DNA of 64,000 nt from an uncultured Prevotella sp. (lineage in GTDB: Bacteria > Bacteroidota > Bacteroidia > Bacteroidales > Bacteroidaceae): assembly GCA_900550365.1 (NCBI GenBank), contig URRR01000008.1, positions 1 to 64,000 of the forward strand. The letters are read 5' to 3'. Positions 17,306-24,186 of this stretch are shown in pieces. A program made the position numbers and the translations under genes. The notes beneath the pieces were generated by a model. It had not been told where the DNA came from, searched no databases, and was given only the letters and a program-made list of their open reading frames with translations. Each line of letters begins with the position of its first letter. Positions within the stretch are counted from its first letter, which is position 1.

Positions 17306-17428
17306 CCCCACGCGTAACCGCCTGACACACAGCGCATTACAAAACGTGCCCTTTCATGCCGCGAAACGCCGTGTTTAACAAGACGAAAAAATACGTTTCG
17401 GCAGACAAAAGACGAGCAGACAAAGAGA
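17306..17428. repeat. Dispersed CGCGTAACC repeat, copy 2, with family A units
   Basis: CACGCGTAACC.CCTGACA, then ATTACAAAA, GTGCCCTTTCA and CGCGAAACG, parallels 5389-5460 position by position with substitutions. GCAGACAAAAGACGAGCAG units follow. It lies past the stop of the Abi-like gene. Bases 17182-17305 show nothing recognisable. Confidence 0.6.
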
Positions 17429-17457
17429 CGCTGCAATGCAGGCAGCAAAAAAATACT

Positions 17458-18132
17458 TTATATTTTGTGTCTGTAAAATTCTTCGAGTTGCCTGATGATT
17501 GTGTCCGGCTTTTCAATAAAACATAACGCTGAGTCAACCGAAACACCCATAAAATTAATATATTTACAGATTAACTCGTAATGATGTCTGACAAACACAG
17601 TACTGACTTTACCTGAAGCATCAAAACATATAGGCTCATAATGTGCAATACGGTTACGGAACTCACGTATTTCCGTAAGTTCACGGTAAACGTCACGTTG
17701 CATTACTCCATGCGTTCTGTAAGGAAATATCTGCAGCAGTGTTTTCTTTCCAATCCTATAATTACGCCGAGTGAATAGATACGTCCAAAAACCAAGCGTG
17801 AACGAGGCTACCATCTTATCATTTGTATAAACTCCTTTAGCCGTAAAATCCTTATATGTTTTGTCTATCACTTCCTTGTCTTCAGCCAGAAGACAGCCAG
17901 GGGCACTTTGATTTATAATCCAATCCTCGTCATCAAACTGCTGTTTATAATGCTCGTTTATCGCATTGCGGAGCATAACTTCAAATAAACCTATCACTCC
18001 ATAAAAACGCTGGCTTAACTTCAAATTACACTGATATAACCATATCGTCTTGTTTTTATTCATTCCACAAGCCAGTGAATATTTTTTTAACCGAGCTTTT
18101 GAAAGTGTTTTTTCACAAATTGAGTATTTCAT
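17458..18132 (-). CDS. Abi-like HEPN protein (Abi_2, AbiD/AbiF type)
   Basis: A 224-residue protein of the Abi_2 family (abortive phage infection, AbiD/AbiF type). Diagnostic features: LYQCNLKLSQRFYGVIGLFEVMLRNAINEHY near residues 32-62, the mid-protein MVASFTLGFWTYLF, and the HEPN RNase motif REFRNRIAHYEPI (R-N-x3-H). Such proteins are thought to act as HEPN ribonuclease toxins that stop phage growth. Base composition is much more AT-rich than the neighbours, consistent with horizontal acquisition. Some AbiF relatives are paired with a structured noncoding RNA beside the gene, and such a candidate lies directly upstream here (18186-18240). It is a single-gene transcript. Confidence 0.85.
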   Translation of the reverse strand: MKYSICEKTLSKARLKKYSLACGMNKNKTIWLYQCNLKLSQRFYGVIGLFEVMLRNAINEHYKQQFDDEDWIINQSAPGCLLAEDKEVIDKTYKDFTAKGVYTNDKMVASFTLGFWTYLFTRRNYRIGKKTLLQIFPYRTHGVMQRDVYRELTEIREFRNRIAHYEPICFDASGKVSTVFVRHHYELICKYINFMGVSVDSALCFIEKPDTIIRQLEEFYRHKI

Positions 18133-18153
18133 TTTAATATTTTCAGCTTAAAA

Positions 18154-18185
18154 TTTGGCTGGCTGAATTAAAATAACTATATTTG
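18154..18185 (+). promoter_or_regulatory. Consensus promoter pointing away from the Abi gene
   Basis: TTTG (18154-18157), 20 bp, TATATTTG (18178-18185): a full-consensus Bacteroidota promoter on the plus strand, only 22 bp from the Abi start codon and directed into a region with no ORF. It should drive a small RNA starting near 18192. Confidence 0.7.
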
Positions 18186-18240
18186 CAGTGTAAGACCCTG
18201 TTGTCCCTGCCGAAAGGCAAACTTCAGGGTTTCTGCGTAA
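18186..18240. ncRNA. Candidate structured RNA beside the Abi gene
   Basis: Plus-strand reading: stem GACCCTG (18194-18200)/CAGGGTT (18225-18231) encloses TGCC-GAAA-GGCA, a GNRA-type tetraloop hairpin. Outer bases GCAG and CTGC (18185-18188 and 18233-18236) can extend the stem. A perfect plus-strand promoter precedes it, but the minus strand also has a promoter (18273-18303) that would place the mirror-image fold in the Abi leader. Position and fold recall the abiF RNA motif and the RNA antitoxins of AbiF systems; that link is inference. The strand of the functional RNA is unresolved. Confidence 0.5.
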
Positions 18241-18272
18241 ATATATATCAAGCCTTATTATCTGATAAAACA

Positions 18273-18303
18273 CAAAATTAATTATTTTATTTTGCTTTGC
18301 CAA
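18273..18303 (-). promoter_or_regulatory. Probable promoter of the Abi gene
   Basis: Minus strand: TAATTTTG (18273-18280) with TTGG (18300-18303) 19 bp upstream. It would yield a leader of about 135 nt containing the hairpin at 18190-18240. Confidence 0.45.
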
Positions 18304-18379
18304 CTTTTTCACATACATTATTATAACTCTAATAAGTCAAGCTAATCAAATAGCAAAGCCCAATCAACCTGAAGAATCA

Positions 18380-18424
18380 GCCTCATTTTGCACCCGAATG
18401 ATGCAGATTTATCATAAATGAGGC
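18380..18424. other. Isolated perfect inverted repeat
   Basis: GCCTCATTT (18380-18388) pairs with AAATGAGGC (18416-18424), with an inner ATGAT/ATCAT stem. No T-run follows on either strand. It could end the divergent small RNA or be a protein-binding site. The surrounding 18304-18450 is AT-rich and without genes. Confidence 0.4.
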
Positions 18425-18454
18425 AGATAATCGATGGAAAAAACAGATCACCCG

Positions 18455-18600
18455 TTCCGGCTGATTTGTAATCAGAAGGAAACGAGCATTATGATTGCAA
18501 ATCCGCAGAAACGCAATCTTGTCTGCTGTTTCTTAATTTCAAAGCAAATCTCCTTGTCTGCTCGTCCCTTGTCTGCTTGTCCCTTATTTCTTAACTCCTA
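18455..18600. repeat. Degenerate palindrome and reverse family A units
   Basis: A degenerate copy of the GATTTGCAAATC family (18455-18515) is followed by pyrimidine-rich TCCTTGTCTGCTCGTCCC units (18525-18590) ahead of the HU promoter. Confidence 0.6.
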
Positions 18601-18630
18601 AAGTCTACCGTACGATGTAGCGTATTAAGA

Positions 18631-18662
18631 TTTGGAGGGTAGGGGATTCTGCCGTACCTTTG
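18631..18662 (+). promoter_or_regulatory. Promoter of the HU-family gene
   Basis: TTTG (18631-18634), 20 bp, TACCTTTG (18655-18662): full Bacteroidota consensus. The leader is about 70 nt, A-rich before the start codon. Confidence 0.8.
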
Positions 18663-18740
18663 CAACCGTAAGACGCGTCGATACAAACAAATGACAGAGA
18701 ATTTTCAAAACAACAAACAAACTTAAAAACTTAAAACATT

Positions 18741-19181
18741 ATGGCAGTATTTTATAAACTTTATCAGGACAACAGAAGTAATTCATCTCATCAGGGCGAA
18801 TGGTACGCCCGCGCCGTACACACAGGCACCGTGGACATAGACGACCTGGCCGAGGAAATGCAGGCCAACTGTACCGTGAAGAGGGCAGACATCGTGGCCG
18901 TGCTCAGCGAACTGGTGGAGACCATGCAGAAGCATCTGCAAATGTCGCACCGCGTGAAGCTCAACCGCCTCGGCACGTTCAAGATAGGCATGTCTACCAA
19001 GCCCGCGGCCACGGCAGAGGAGTTTACCGCCGGCAACAACGTCAAGTCGGTACACGTGCTGTTCCAGCCCGAGACGAAGATTGAGAAGAACAACACCCGC
19101 GTGCGCGCCCTTCTGCAGGGATGCAAGGTGAAAGAGCTTCCTAAGAACGCCGTGGGCACAGCTCTCGAGGAAACAGCTTAA
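18741..19181 (+). CDS. HU/IHF-like histone-like DNA-binding protein
   Basis: A 146-residue member of the long Bacteroidota HU-like family. It starts MAVFYKLYQDNR; helices then lead into ADIVAVLSELVETMQKHLQMSHRVKLNRLGTFKIGMSTKPA, where the beta-arm usually folds over DNA, and a C-terminal extension follows. In this family the N-terminus differs from classical 90-residue HU. It probably organises chromosomal DNA. In many Bacteroidota genomes it is followed by a tiny smalltalk ORF, as here (19535). Confidence 0.9.
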   Translation: MAVFYKLYQDNRSNSSHQGEWYARAVHTGTVDIDDLAEEMQANCTVKRADIVAVLSELVETMQKHLQMSHRVKLNRLGTFKIGMSTKPAATAEEFTAGNNVKSVHVLFQPETKIEKNNTRVRALLQGCKVKELPKNAVGTALEETA

Positions 19182-19534
19182 TTAAAGGTAAAAAGGTAAA
19201 AAAGTAAAAAAGTAAAATTATGTAGTTAAAGGAGTTAGAAGGAGTTATCGCTCGCAAAGCTCGCTTAGTAGTTAAAGTCAAATGTTTTTTTATTTAAGGA
19301 GTTAAGGAGTTAAGACATTAGCTTTAGTATTGAAAGTAAAGGCGTTAAATGGAGTTAGAGTAGTTAAAGTCAAATGCTCTATTGGCCATCAGTCTTATTA
19401 GTCTTATTGACCTCACAACCTCATAACCCCAAATTATGAATTGTGAATTATGAATTAAATAAAGCCTCAAAACTAATGGCTTTAACTTCTAACGAGCGAA
19501 GCGAGTGATAACTTCTATAAATTCTTAAAAAATC
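19182..19534. repeat. Repeat block: families D, H, E and the GAGCGAAGCGAG unit
   Basis: GTAAAAAAGTAAAA and GGAGTTAGAAGGAGTTA units (19190-19380) are followed by family H (19385-19410), GAATTATGAATT units (19433-19457) and pyrimidine-rich TTTAACTTCT. The 37 bp at 19484-19520, containing GAGCGAAGCGAG, recur identically at 57685-57721, also just before a start codon. Confidence 0.8.
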
Positions 19535-19636
19535 ATGGGTAACAAAGACAAACAGAACATTTCAATTATTCTTAAAATCATCGTCGCCGTAGCCACCGCC
19601 GTACTCGGCGTGTTCGGAGTAAACGCGGCAATATGA
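19535..19636 (+). CDS. Smalltalk microprotein, 33 residues
   Basis: Too short for routine ORF calling. Reads MGNKDKQNISIILKIIVAVA followed by TAVLGVFGVNAAI: a short charged N-terminus and one hydrophobic helix. This matches the pattern of the Bacteroidota smalltalk proteins (charged start, IxxIVAVxSAxxGxxG), normally found right after an HU-like gene as here. Function is unknown; probably a membrane-inserted micropeptide. ATG follows an A-rich leader (TTCTTAAAAAATC). Confidence 0.8.
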   Translation: MGNKDKQNISIILKIIVAVATAVLGVFGVNAAI

Positions 19637-19639
19637 TCT

Positions 19640-19748
19640 GAAGGTGAGAAGGTGAGAAAGTGAGAAGGTGAGACACTTTCTCATCTTTTTTCGCCTTCCT
19701 ACCTTCTCACTTTCTCACCTTCTCACTTTCTCACCTTCTCACCTTCTC
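19640..19748. repeat. Mirror hairpin block, family B (GGTGAGAA)
   Basis: GGTGAGAAGGTGAGAAAG units (19642-19673) face CTTTCTCACCTTCTC units (19690-19748). The right arm runs into the last codons of the convergent AraC gene. Confidence 0.85.
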
Positions 19749-20635
19749 CTGTATTCATTCGGTGTCATTCCGGTTGCTTTCTTGAACACCCGGGTGAAGT
19801 GCTGGGGATACTGGAAGCCAAGCCGGTAGGAAACCTCGCTGACTGAGTTGGAAGGGATGAGCAGCAGCTCTTTGGCCATGCCTACCACCTTACGCTGGAT
19901 GTACTCCATGGGCGTGTGGCCCGTCTCTCTCTTGATGAGGTCGCCGAAGTAGTTGGGCGACAGGCACAGCTCGCCGGCAAAGTATTTCACGGTGGGCAGG
20001 CCGTTGGTCTCCGCGTTGTCGCCGCTGAAATACGTGTCGAGCAGAGCCTCGAAGCGGGTGAGTATGTCGCGGTTGGTCTCCTGGCGGGTGATGAACTGAC
20101 GCTCGTAGAAGCGCAGGCAATAGTTCAGCAGCAGCTCTATGTTGTTGGCTATCAGGCGCTTGCTGAGGCGGTCGATAGAGTGCTCAAGCTCCTGCTGTAT
20201 CTTCATCAGACAGTCGATGAACGTGGCCCGCTCGCGGTCAGACAGGTGCAGAGCCTCGTTGACGGCGTAAGAGAAGAACGTGTATTCCTTGATGTTGCGC
20301 CCCAGGTTGGTGCCGCGTATCAGGTCGGGGTGGAAGCACAGCGCCCAGCCCTTCGGCTGGAAGTCCTCGCCCGTGTCCTCGATGCCGATGACCTGCCCGG
20401 GCGCAAGGCAGACAACGGAGCCTTTCTGGTAATCATACCGACTGCGGCCGTAGATGATGTCGCAGTTCTTCTCGTCCTTCAGAAATACAACGTAAAAGCT
20501 GAACGTATGGCGCATGTGGCGCATGGGACGTGCCTTAGAGAGGTCGATTACGCTTACCAGGGGGTGCAGCGTCTCCACGCCGAGCATGTCGTCATATTCA
20601 GTAACGGTCTCGATGTTAAGTAACTTCTGTTCCAT
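19739..20635 (-). CDS. AraC-family transcriptional regulator
   Basis: A 298-residue regulator. The N-terminal half is a cupin-like sensor (SFYVVFLKDEKNCDIIYGRSRYDYQKGSVVCLAPGQVIGI), and the C-terminal 100 residues hold the double HTH (GELCLSPNYFGDLIKRETGHTPMEYIQRKVVGMAKELLLIPSNSVSEVSYRLGFQYPQHFTRVFKKATGMTPNEYRRR, shortened here to its landmarks LSPNYFGDLIK and GFQYPQHFTRVFK). The ATG at 20635 is preferred over one 17 codons upstream because that one lies in the promoter (TATTTTTG at 20667-20674), while 20635 has a purine-rich GGAAGGAGC shortly before it. It is divergent from the redox operon 20879-23871, its likely target. Confidence 0.92.
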   Translation of the reverse strand: MEQKLLNIETVTEYDDMLGVETLHPLVSVIDLSKARPMRHMRHTFSFYVVFLKDEKNCDIIYGRSRYDYQKGSVVCLAPGQVIGIEDTGEDFQPKGWALCFHPDLIRGTNLGRNIKEYTFFSYAVNEALHLSDRERATFIDCLMKIQQELEHSIDRLSKRLIANNIELLLNYCLRFYERQFITRQETNRDILTRFEALLDTYFSGDNAETNGLPTVKYFAGELCLSPNYFGDLIKRETGHTPMEYIQRKVVGMAKELLLIPSNSVSEVSYRLGFQYPQHFTRVFKKATGMTPNEYRRR

Positions 20636-20666
20636 TGATTTGCTCCTTCCGTATGTTTTGCTGATG

Positions 20667-20674
20667 CAAAAATA
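20667..20674 (-). promoter_or_regulatory. -7 element of the AraC gene
   Basis: TATTTTTG on the minus strand, 32 bp before the chosen start codon. The 240-bp divergent region also contains two related GTAAAATCTGTGGAA-like segments (20708-20722 and 20781-20795), possible regulator sites. Confidence 0.55.
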
Positions 20675-20707
20675 AGAAACTATCACGTTAACAGAACATG
20701 CCTGGCT

Positions 20708-20795
20708 GTAAAATCTGTGGAAATGTTAAACATTTCAGTGTTTTATGTAAGACGGCTGACGACATGAAAGACGGCATTGGTAAAAATCTGTGGAA
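20708..20795. promoter_or_regulatory. Possible AraC operator: direct repeat in divergent promoter region
   Basis: TAAAATCTGTGGAAATG (20708-20724) recurs as TAAAAATCTGTGGAATGGTG (20781-20800), 73 bp apart, between the AraC gene and the operon. Direct repeats of this kind are typical AraC-family half-sites. The assignment is inference from position. Confidence 0.4.
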
Positions 20796-20845
20796 TGGTG
20801 AAGTAAGGCTGTGTTTTGTATAAGTGGTATTTGCCGCATTAAGAC

Positions 20846-20853
20846 TAACTTTG
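20846..20853 (+). promoter_or_regulatory. -7 element of the SnoaL-led operon
   Basis: TAACTTTG fits TAnnTTTG, 26 bp before the start. The lack of a well-spaced TTTG suggests activator dependence. Confidence 0.55.
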
Positions 20854-20878
20854 CGGATGAAATAAAATCAGTAAGAAC

Positions 20879-21316
20879 ATGACACAGCAAGAAATGCAAG
20901 ACCGCATGGCGTTGAAGGACTTAGTAAACCGCTATGCTACGGAATCAGACAAAAACAACCAGGACTTTTACCGCGAGATATTCACGCCGGACATCAGTCT
21001 GAAGGTTTATTTCGGCGATAAGCTCGGCATGGACATCCACAATGTGGAGGACATGATAGCCCAATATAAGGCTTTCGGGGCGGCTAAAGCCTCTTTCCAT
21101 CAGAACGGGCAACAGGTGGTAGACTTCGTTGACGAAAGCCATGCAACAGGCACATGCTACGCCATAGCCACGCTTGTGACCGAAGAAGAGGGCAGGGACA
21201 AGCTTACTCTGCATGCCGTACGCTATTACGACAAATACGTGAAGAAGGACGGACGCTGGTGGATAGCCTGCCGTGAGCAGCATTTTGTTTATTCTGCCGT
21301 ACCGCCGCTGGTATGA
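20879..21316 (+). CDS. SnoaL-like (NTF2 fold) protein
   Basis: A 145-residue SnoaL_4-type protein: MTQQEMQDRMALKDLVNRYATESDKN at the start, a central FHQNGQQVVDFVDESHATGTCYAIATL and the late strand DGRWWIACREQHFVY. The fold is used by small isomerases and dehydratases; the substrate is unknown. First gene of a four-gene operon overlapping the next ORF's upstream region. Confidence 0.85.
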   Translation: MTQQEMQDRMALKDLVNRYATESDKNNQDFYREIFTPDISLKVYFGDKLGMDIHNVEDMIAQYKAFGAAKASFHQNGQQVVDFVDESHATGTCYAIATLVTEEEGRDKLTLHAVRYYDKYVKKDGRWWIACREQHFVYSAVPPLV

Positions 21317-21366
21317 TGACGGAAAGGCTTTGCCAACATTATTCTAAATTATTTAAGAAAAGCTGC

Positions 21367-22419
21367 ATGAAGAGAATTATCTTATCAGCATGGCTCCTGA
21401 CGATAGCCGCAGCCGGAGCCGTGGCACAGACGCAGAACGACGGTCTGCCGGGCGTGCCTCAGACCGAGGCTTACACCGTAACGCCGGTCGATACTACAAG
21501 CGGCGTGACGGTGCGCAAGGTGGCCTTTCTGCGCAGCAACAACATCGTGCTTGTGGGCAATCTGTTCCTGCCCGAAGGCTTTGACGTGAACAGAAAATAT
21601 CCCGCCGTGCTGAGCATACATCCGGCTGGGAGCGTAAAGGAGCAGTCGGCCGGGCTATATGCCTACCGCCTGGCAGGGCAGGGCTTCGTCACGCTTGCCT
21701 TCGACGCGGCCTATGCGGGCGAGAGCGGCGGCATGCCCCACTGGCAGGAGGCGCCTTACGAGCGTGTGGAAGACATACGCTACGCCGTGGATTACCTCGT
21801 CACCCTGCCTTTCGTTGACGAGCGGCGGATAGGGGCGTTAGGCCTGTGCGCCGGCGGCGGATACGTCATAGCCACCGCGCCTACGGAGCGACGCATACGC
21901 ACCGTGGCAGGAGTGAGCGCGGCCGACATCGGCGCGGCCAACCGTGAGAGCTGGCTGAGGGGACGCAGCACCGAGGAACAGATAAAGCTGCTTGAGGACG
22001 TTTCGGCACAGCGCACACGCGAGGCACGCGGTGCAGAGCTGATGAAGGTCTACATGTGCCCTGAGCCTACGGCAGAGACGGCGCCCTCGTTCCGCGAGGG
22101 GTACGACTATTACCGCACGGCCCGCGCGTGGCATCCGCGCGCCGACAACTTCTACCTGCGACGCAGCCAGGCAACGAAAATGGCCTTCTCAGCCATTGAG
22201 AATATTTATCTGCTGACACAGCCCGTGCTGCTCGTGGTGGGCGACAGGGCCGACTCTGAATGGCAGACACGCCGCATCTTTGACGCCCTGCCGGGCAGGG
22301 ACAAGGAGGTGTTCACCATAAAGGGATACTCTCACATCGACCTGTATGACCGCACCGAAGCGGTAAACCAGGCGGTGGAGAAGCTGACGGAATTTTTCAA
22401 AAGGACTTTATCAGAATAA
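21367..22419 (+). CDS. Secreted alpha/beta hydrolase with Cys nucleophile elbow
   Basis: A 350-residue alpha/beta hydrolase of the dienelactone-hydrolase/X-Pro-like group. The ATG at 21367 is preferred because it begins a clean signal peptide (MKRIILSAWLLTIAAAGAVAQ). The in-frame ATG at 21313 would hide it and overlap the upstream gene by four bases. Motifs: oxyanion region LSIHPAGSVKEQ, nucleophile elbow GALGLCAGGGY with Cys in place of Ser, acid region LVVGDRADSEW and final His in KGYSHIDLYD. A Cys elbow is also used by dienelactone hydrolases. The substrate is unknown. Confidence 0.85.
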   Translation: MKRIILSAWLLTIAAAGAVAQTQNDGLPGVPQTEAYTVTPVDTTSGVTVRKVAFLRSNNIVLVGNLFLPEGFDVNRKYPAVLSIHPAGSVKEQSAGLYAYRLAGQGFVTLAFDAAYAGESGGMPHWQEAPYERVEDIRYAVDYLVTLPFVDERRIGALGLCAGGGYVIATAPTERRIRTVAGVSAADIGAANRESWLRGRSTEEQIKLLEDVSAQRTREARGAELMKVYMCPEPTAETAPSFREGYDYYRTARAWHPRADNFYLRRSQATKMAFSAIENIYLLTQPVLLVVGDRADSEWQTRRIFDALPGRDKEVFTIKGYSHIDLYDRTEAVNQAVEKLTEFFKRTLSE

Positions 22420-22425
22420 ACGATT

Positions 22426-23040
22426 ATGAGAAACTGCATATTAACCGTGCTCGCGATGCTCGCGGCGGCTTTGCCCGTGGCGTCGTGCACCGAAAACAAA
22501 TCAGTAAATAACATGAAGACAGACAAAAAGGTATTGGTGGCTTTCTTCTCACGTGCCGGTGAGAACTATGCCGTAGGCAACATCGAGAAGGGAAACACGC
22601 ACATCGTGGCCGAGATGATAGCCGAAAAGACAGGAGGCACTTTGTTTCAGATTGAGCCGGTAAAGCCGTATCCCGAGAACTACACGGAATGCACGGAGGT
22701 GGCCAGGGCTGAAATGGAAAGCGAGGCCCGCCCCGCCGTCAAGAGCGACGCGGCCGTTGAGGATTATGACGTGATATTCATCGGCTACCCCAACTGGTGG
22801 GGCGACATGCCGATGGCCGTGTACACGTTCATCGAGAAACACGACTGGAGCGGCAAGACCGTCATCCCTTTCTGCACGCATGAGGGCAGCGGACTGGGCG
22901 GCACGGAGAGCAAGGTAAAGAGCGCATGCAGGGGCGCAGAGGTGAAGAGCGGACTGGCCGTGCGCGGCGCTACGGCGCAGAACTCGCGGCAGCAGGCTGA
23001 ACGCAGCGTGACCGCATGGCTTAACGGTCTGGACTATTAA
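22426..23040 (+). CDS. Flavodoxin-like lipoprotein
   Basis: A 204-residue flavodoxin (FMN-binding) preceded by a lipoprotein signal (lipobox VASC, Cys near residue 21). The FMN phosphate loop is LVAFFSRAGENYA; YDVIFIGYPNWWGDMP and PFCTHEGSGLGGTE are the typical flavin-contact loops. An exported flavodoxin is common in Bacteroidota AraC-controlled redox operons. An internal start at 22513 (MKTDKKVLVAFF) would give a cytoplasmic form. It lies 6 bp after the hydrolase and 12 bp before the SDR. Confidence 0.9.
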   Translation: MRNCILTVLAMLAAALPVASCTENKSVNNMKTDKKVLVAFFSRAGENYAVGNIEKGNTHIVAEMIAEKTGGTLFQIEPVKPYPENYTECTEVARAEMESEARPAVKSDAAVEDYDVIFIGYPNWWGDMPMAVYTFIEKHDWSGKTVIPFCTHEGSGLGGTESKVKSACRGAEVKSGLAVRGATAQNSRQQAERSVTAWLNGLDY

Positions 23041-23052
23041 AACAAACAGAAG

Positions 23053-23871
23053 ATGAAGAAAGACGTAATGATACTCACGGGGGCGGGGCAGATAGGCATG
23101 GCCATAGCCCGCCGCGTGGGGTACGGCATGAAGATTGTAATCGGCGACAGGCGTAAGGAGAACGCCGACGCCGTGACCGACATAATGAACAAGGCGGGCT
23201 TTGACGCCGTGGCCGTGGAGATGGACTTGTCGTCGCGAGCCTCTATCCTCAGCCTGATAGCCGAGGCGCAGCGCTACGGCGACATAGCCATGCTGGTAAA
23301 CGCGGCCGGCGTGTCGCCATCGCAGGCCTCGGTGGAAAGCATCCTGAAAGTAGACCTGTACGGCACGGCGGTGCTGCTCGAGGAGGTTGGCAAGGTGATA
23401 AAGAGCGGCGGCACGGGCGTAACCATATCAAGCCAGTCGGGCCACCGCCTGCCGGCGCTCGGCGAGGAGACCGACCGTCTGCTGGCCGTCACCCCCACTG
23501 AAGAGCTGCTCGGGCTCGACGTGCTGCAGCCGCAGAACATCCGCGACACCCTGCACGCCTACCAGATAGCCAAGCGCTGCAACGTGAAGCGCGTAATGGC
23601 CGAGGCCGTGGAGTGGGGCAGGCGAGGGGCACGCATCAACTCCATCTCGCCCGGCATCATCGTGACGCCGCTCGCCATCGACGAGTTTAACGGGCCGCGC
23701 GGCGATTTCTACAAAGACATGTTCGCCCGATGCCCGGCCGGCCGCCCCGGCACGGCAGACGAGGTGGCCAACGTGGCCGAACTGCTGATGAGCAGCCGCG
23801 GCGCATTCATAACCGGCGCTGACTTCCTCGTAGACGGCGGCGCAACGGCAAACTACTTCTTTGGAAGGTGA
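23053..23871 (+). CDS. SDR-family oxidoreductase
   Basis: A 272-residue short-chain dehydrogenase: N-terminal cofactor motif LTGAGQIGMAIARRV, LVNAAGVSPS, catalytic Ser region TISSQSGHR, YQIAK (YxxxK) and the C-terminal SPGIIVTPLAIDEFNGP and GADFLVDGGATANYF. The roughly 30-residue stretch between Ser and Tyr is longer than usual. Last gene of the AraC-linked operon; it probably reduces or oxidises a small carbonyl compound. Confidence 0.92.
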   Translation: MKKDVMILTGAGQIGMAIARRVGYGMKIVIGDRRKENADAVTDIMNKAGFDAVAVEMDLSSRASILSLIAEAQRYGDIAMLVNAAGVSPSQASVESILKVDLYGTAVLLEEVGKVIKSGGTGVTISSQSGHRLPALGEETDRLLAVTPTEELLGLDVLQPQNIRDTLHAYQIAKRCNVKRVMAEAVEWGRRGARINSISPGIIVTPLAIDEFNGPRGDFYKDMFARCPAGRPGTADEVANVAELLMSSRGAFITGADFLVDGGATANYFFGR

Positions 23872-24130
23872 GAAGGTGAGAAGGTGAGAAGGTGAGAAGG
23901 TGAGAGGGTAGGAGGGTGAGAATTCTCAATTTCTCACTTTCTCAATTTCTCACTTTCTCAATTTCTCACTTTCTCACCTTCTCACTTTCTCACTTTCTCA
24001 CTTTCTCACTTTCTCACTTTCTCACCTTCTCACCTTCTCACTTTCTCCTGCTTTCTCACCTTCTCACTTTCTCCTGCTTTCTCACCTTTTCCTGTTTTTT
24101 CACCTTCTTACCTTCTCACTTTCTCACCTT
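23866..24130. repeat. Long mirror hairpin block, family B
   Basis: GGTGAGAA units (23866-23920), beginning in the SDR stop codon, face a pyrimidine-rich tract of CTTTCTCACCTTCTCA units (23927-24130) running up to the leuS -7 element. The right arm is about three times longer than the left, so it is only partly paired. Confidence 0.85.
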
Positions 24131-24135
24131 TTTAT

Positions 24136-24143
24136 TATCTTTG
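24136..24143 (+). promoter_or_regulatory. -7 element of leuS
   Basis: TATCTTTG directly abuts the repeat tract. It places transcription start near 24150, which excludes the ATG at 24148 and supports 24187 as the leuS start. The -33 region falls inside the repeat. Confidence 0.6.
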
Positions 24144-24186
24144 CATCTTGGATAATAGCATTCAAACAAAAACAAGATACGAAGCA

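Noticed and set aside
18186..18240. 4.5S/SRP RNA
   Set aside because: The hairpin has a GAAA tetraloop but lacks the conserved asymmetric loop and GGAA/AGCAG domain of SRP RNA.
23866..24130. CRISPR-like array
   Set aside because: Units are 8-13 bp, abut without unique spacers and occur in both orientations; no cas genes are present in the window.
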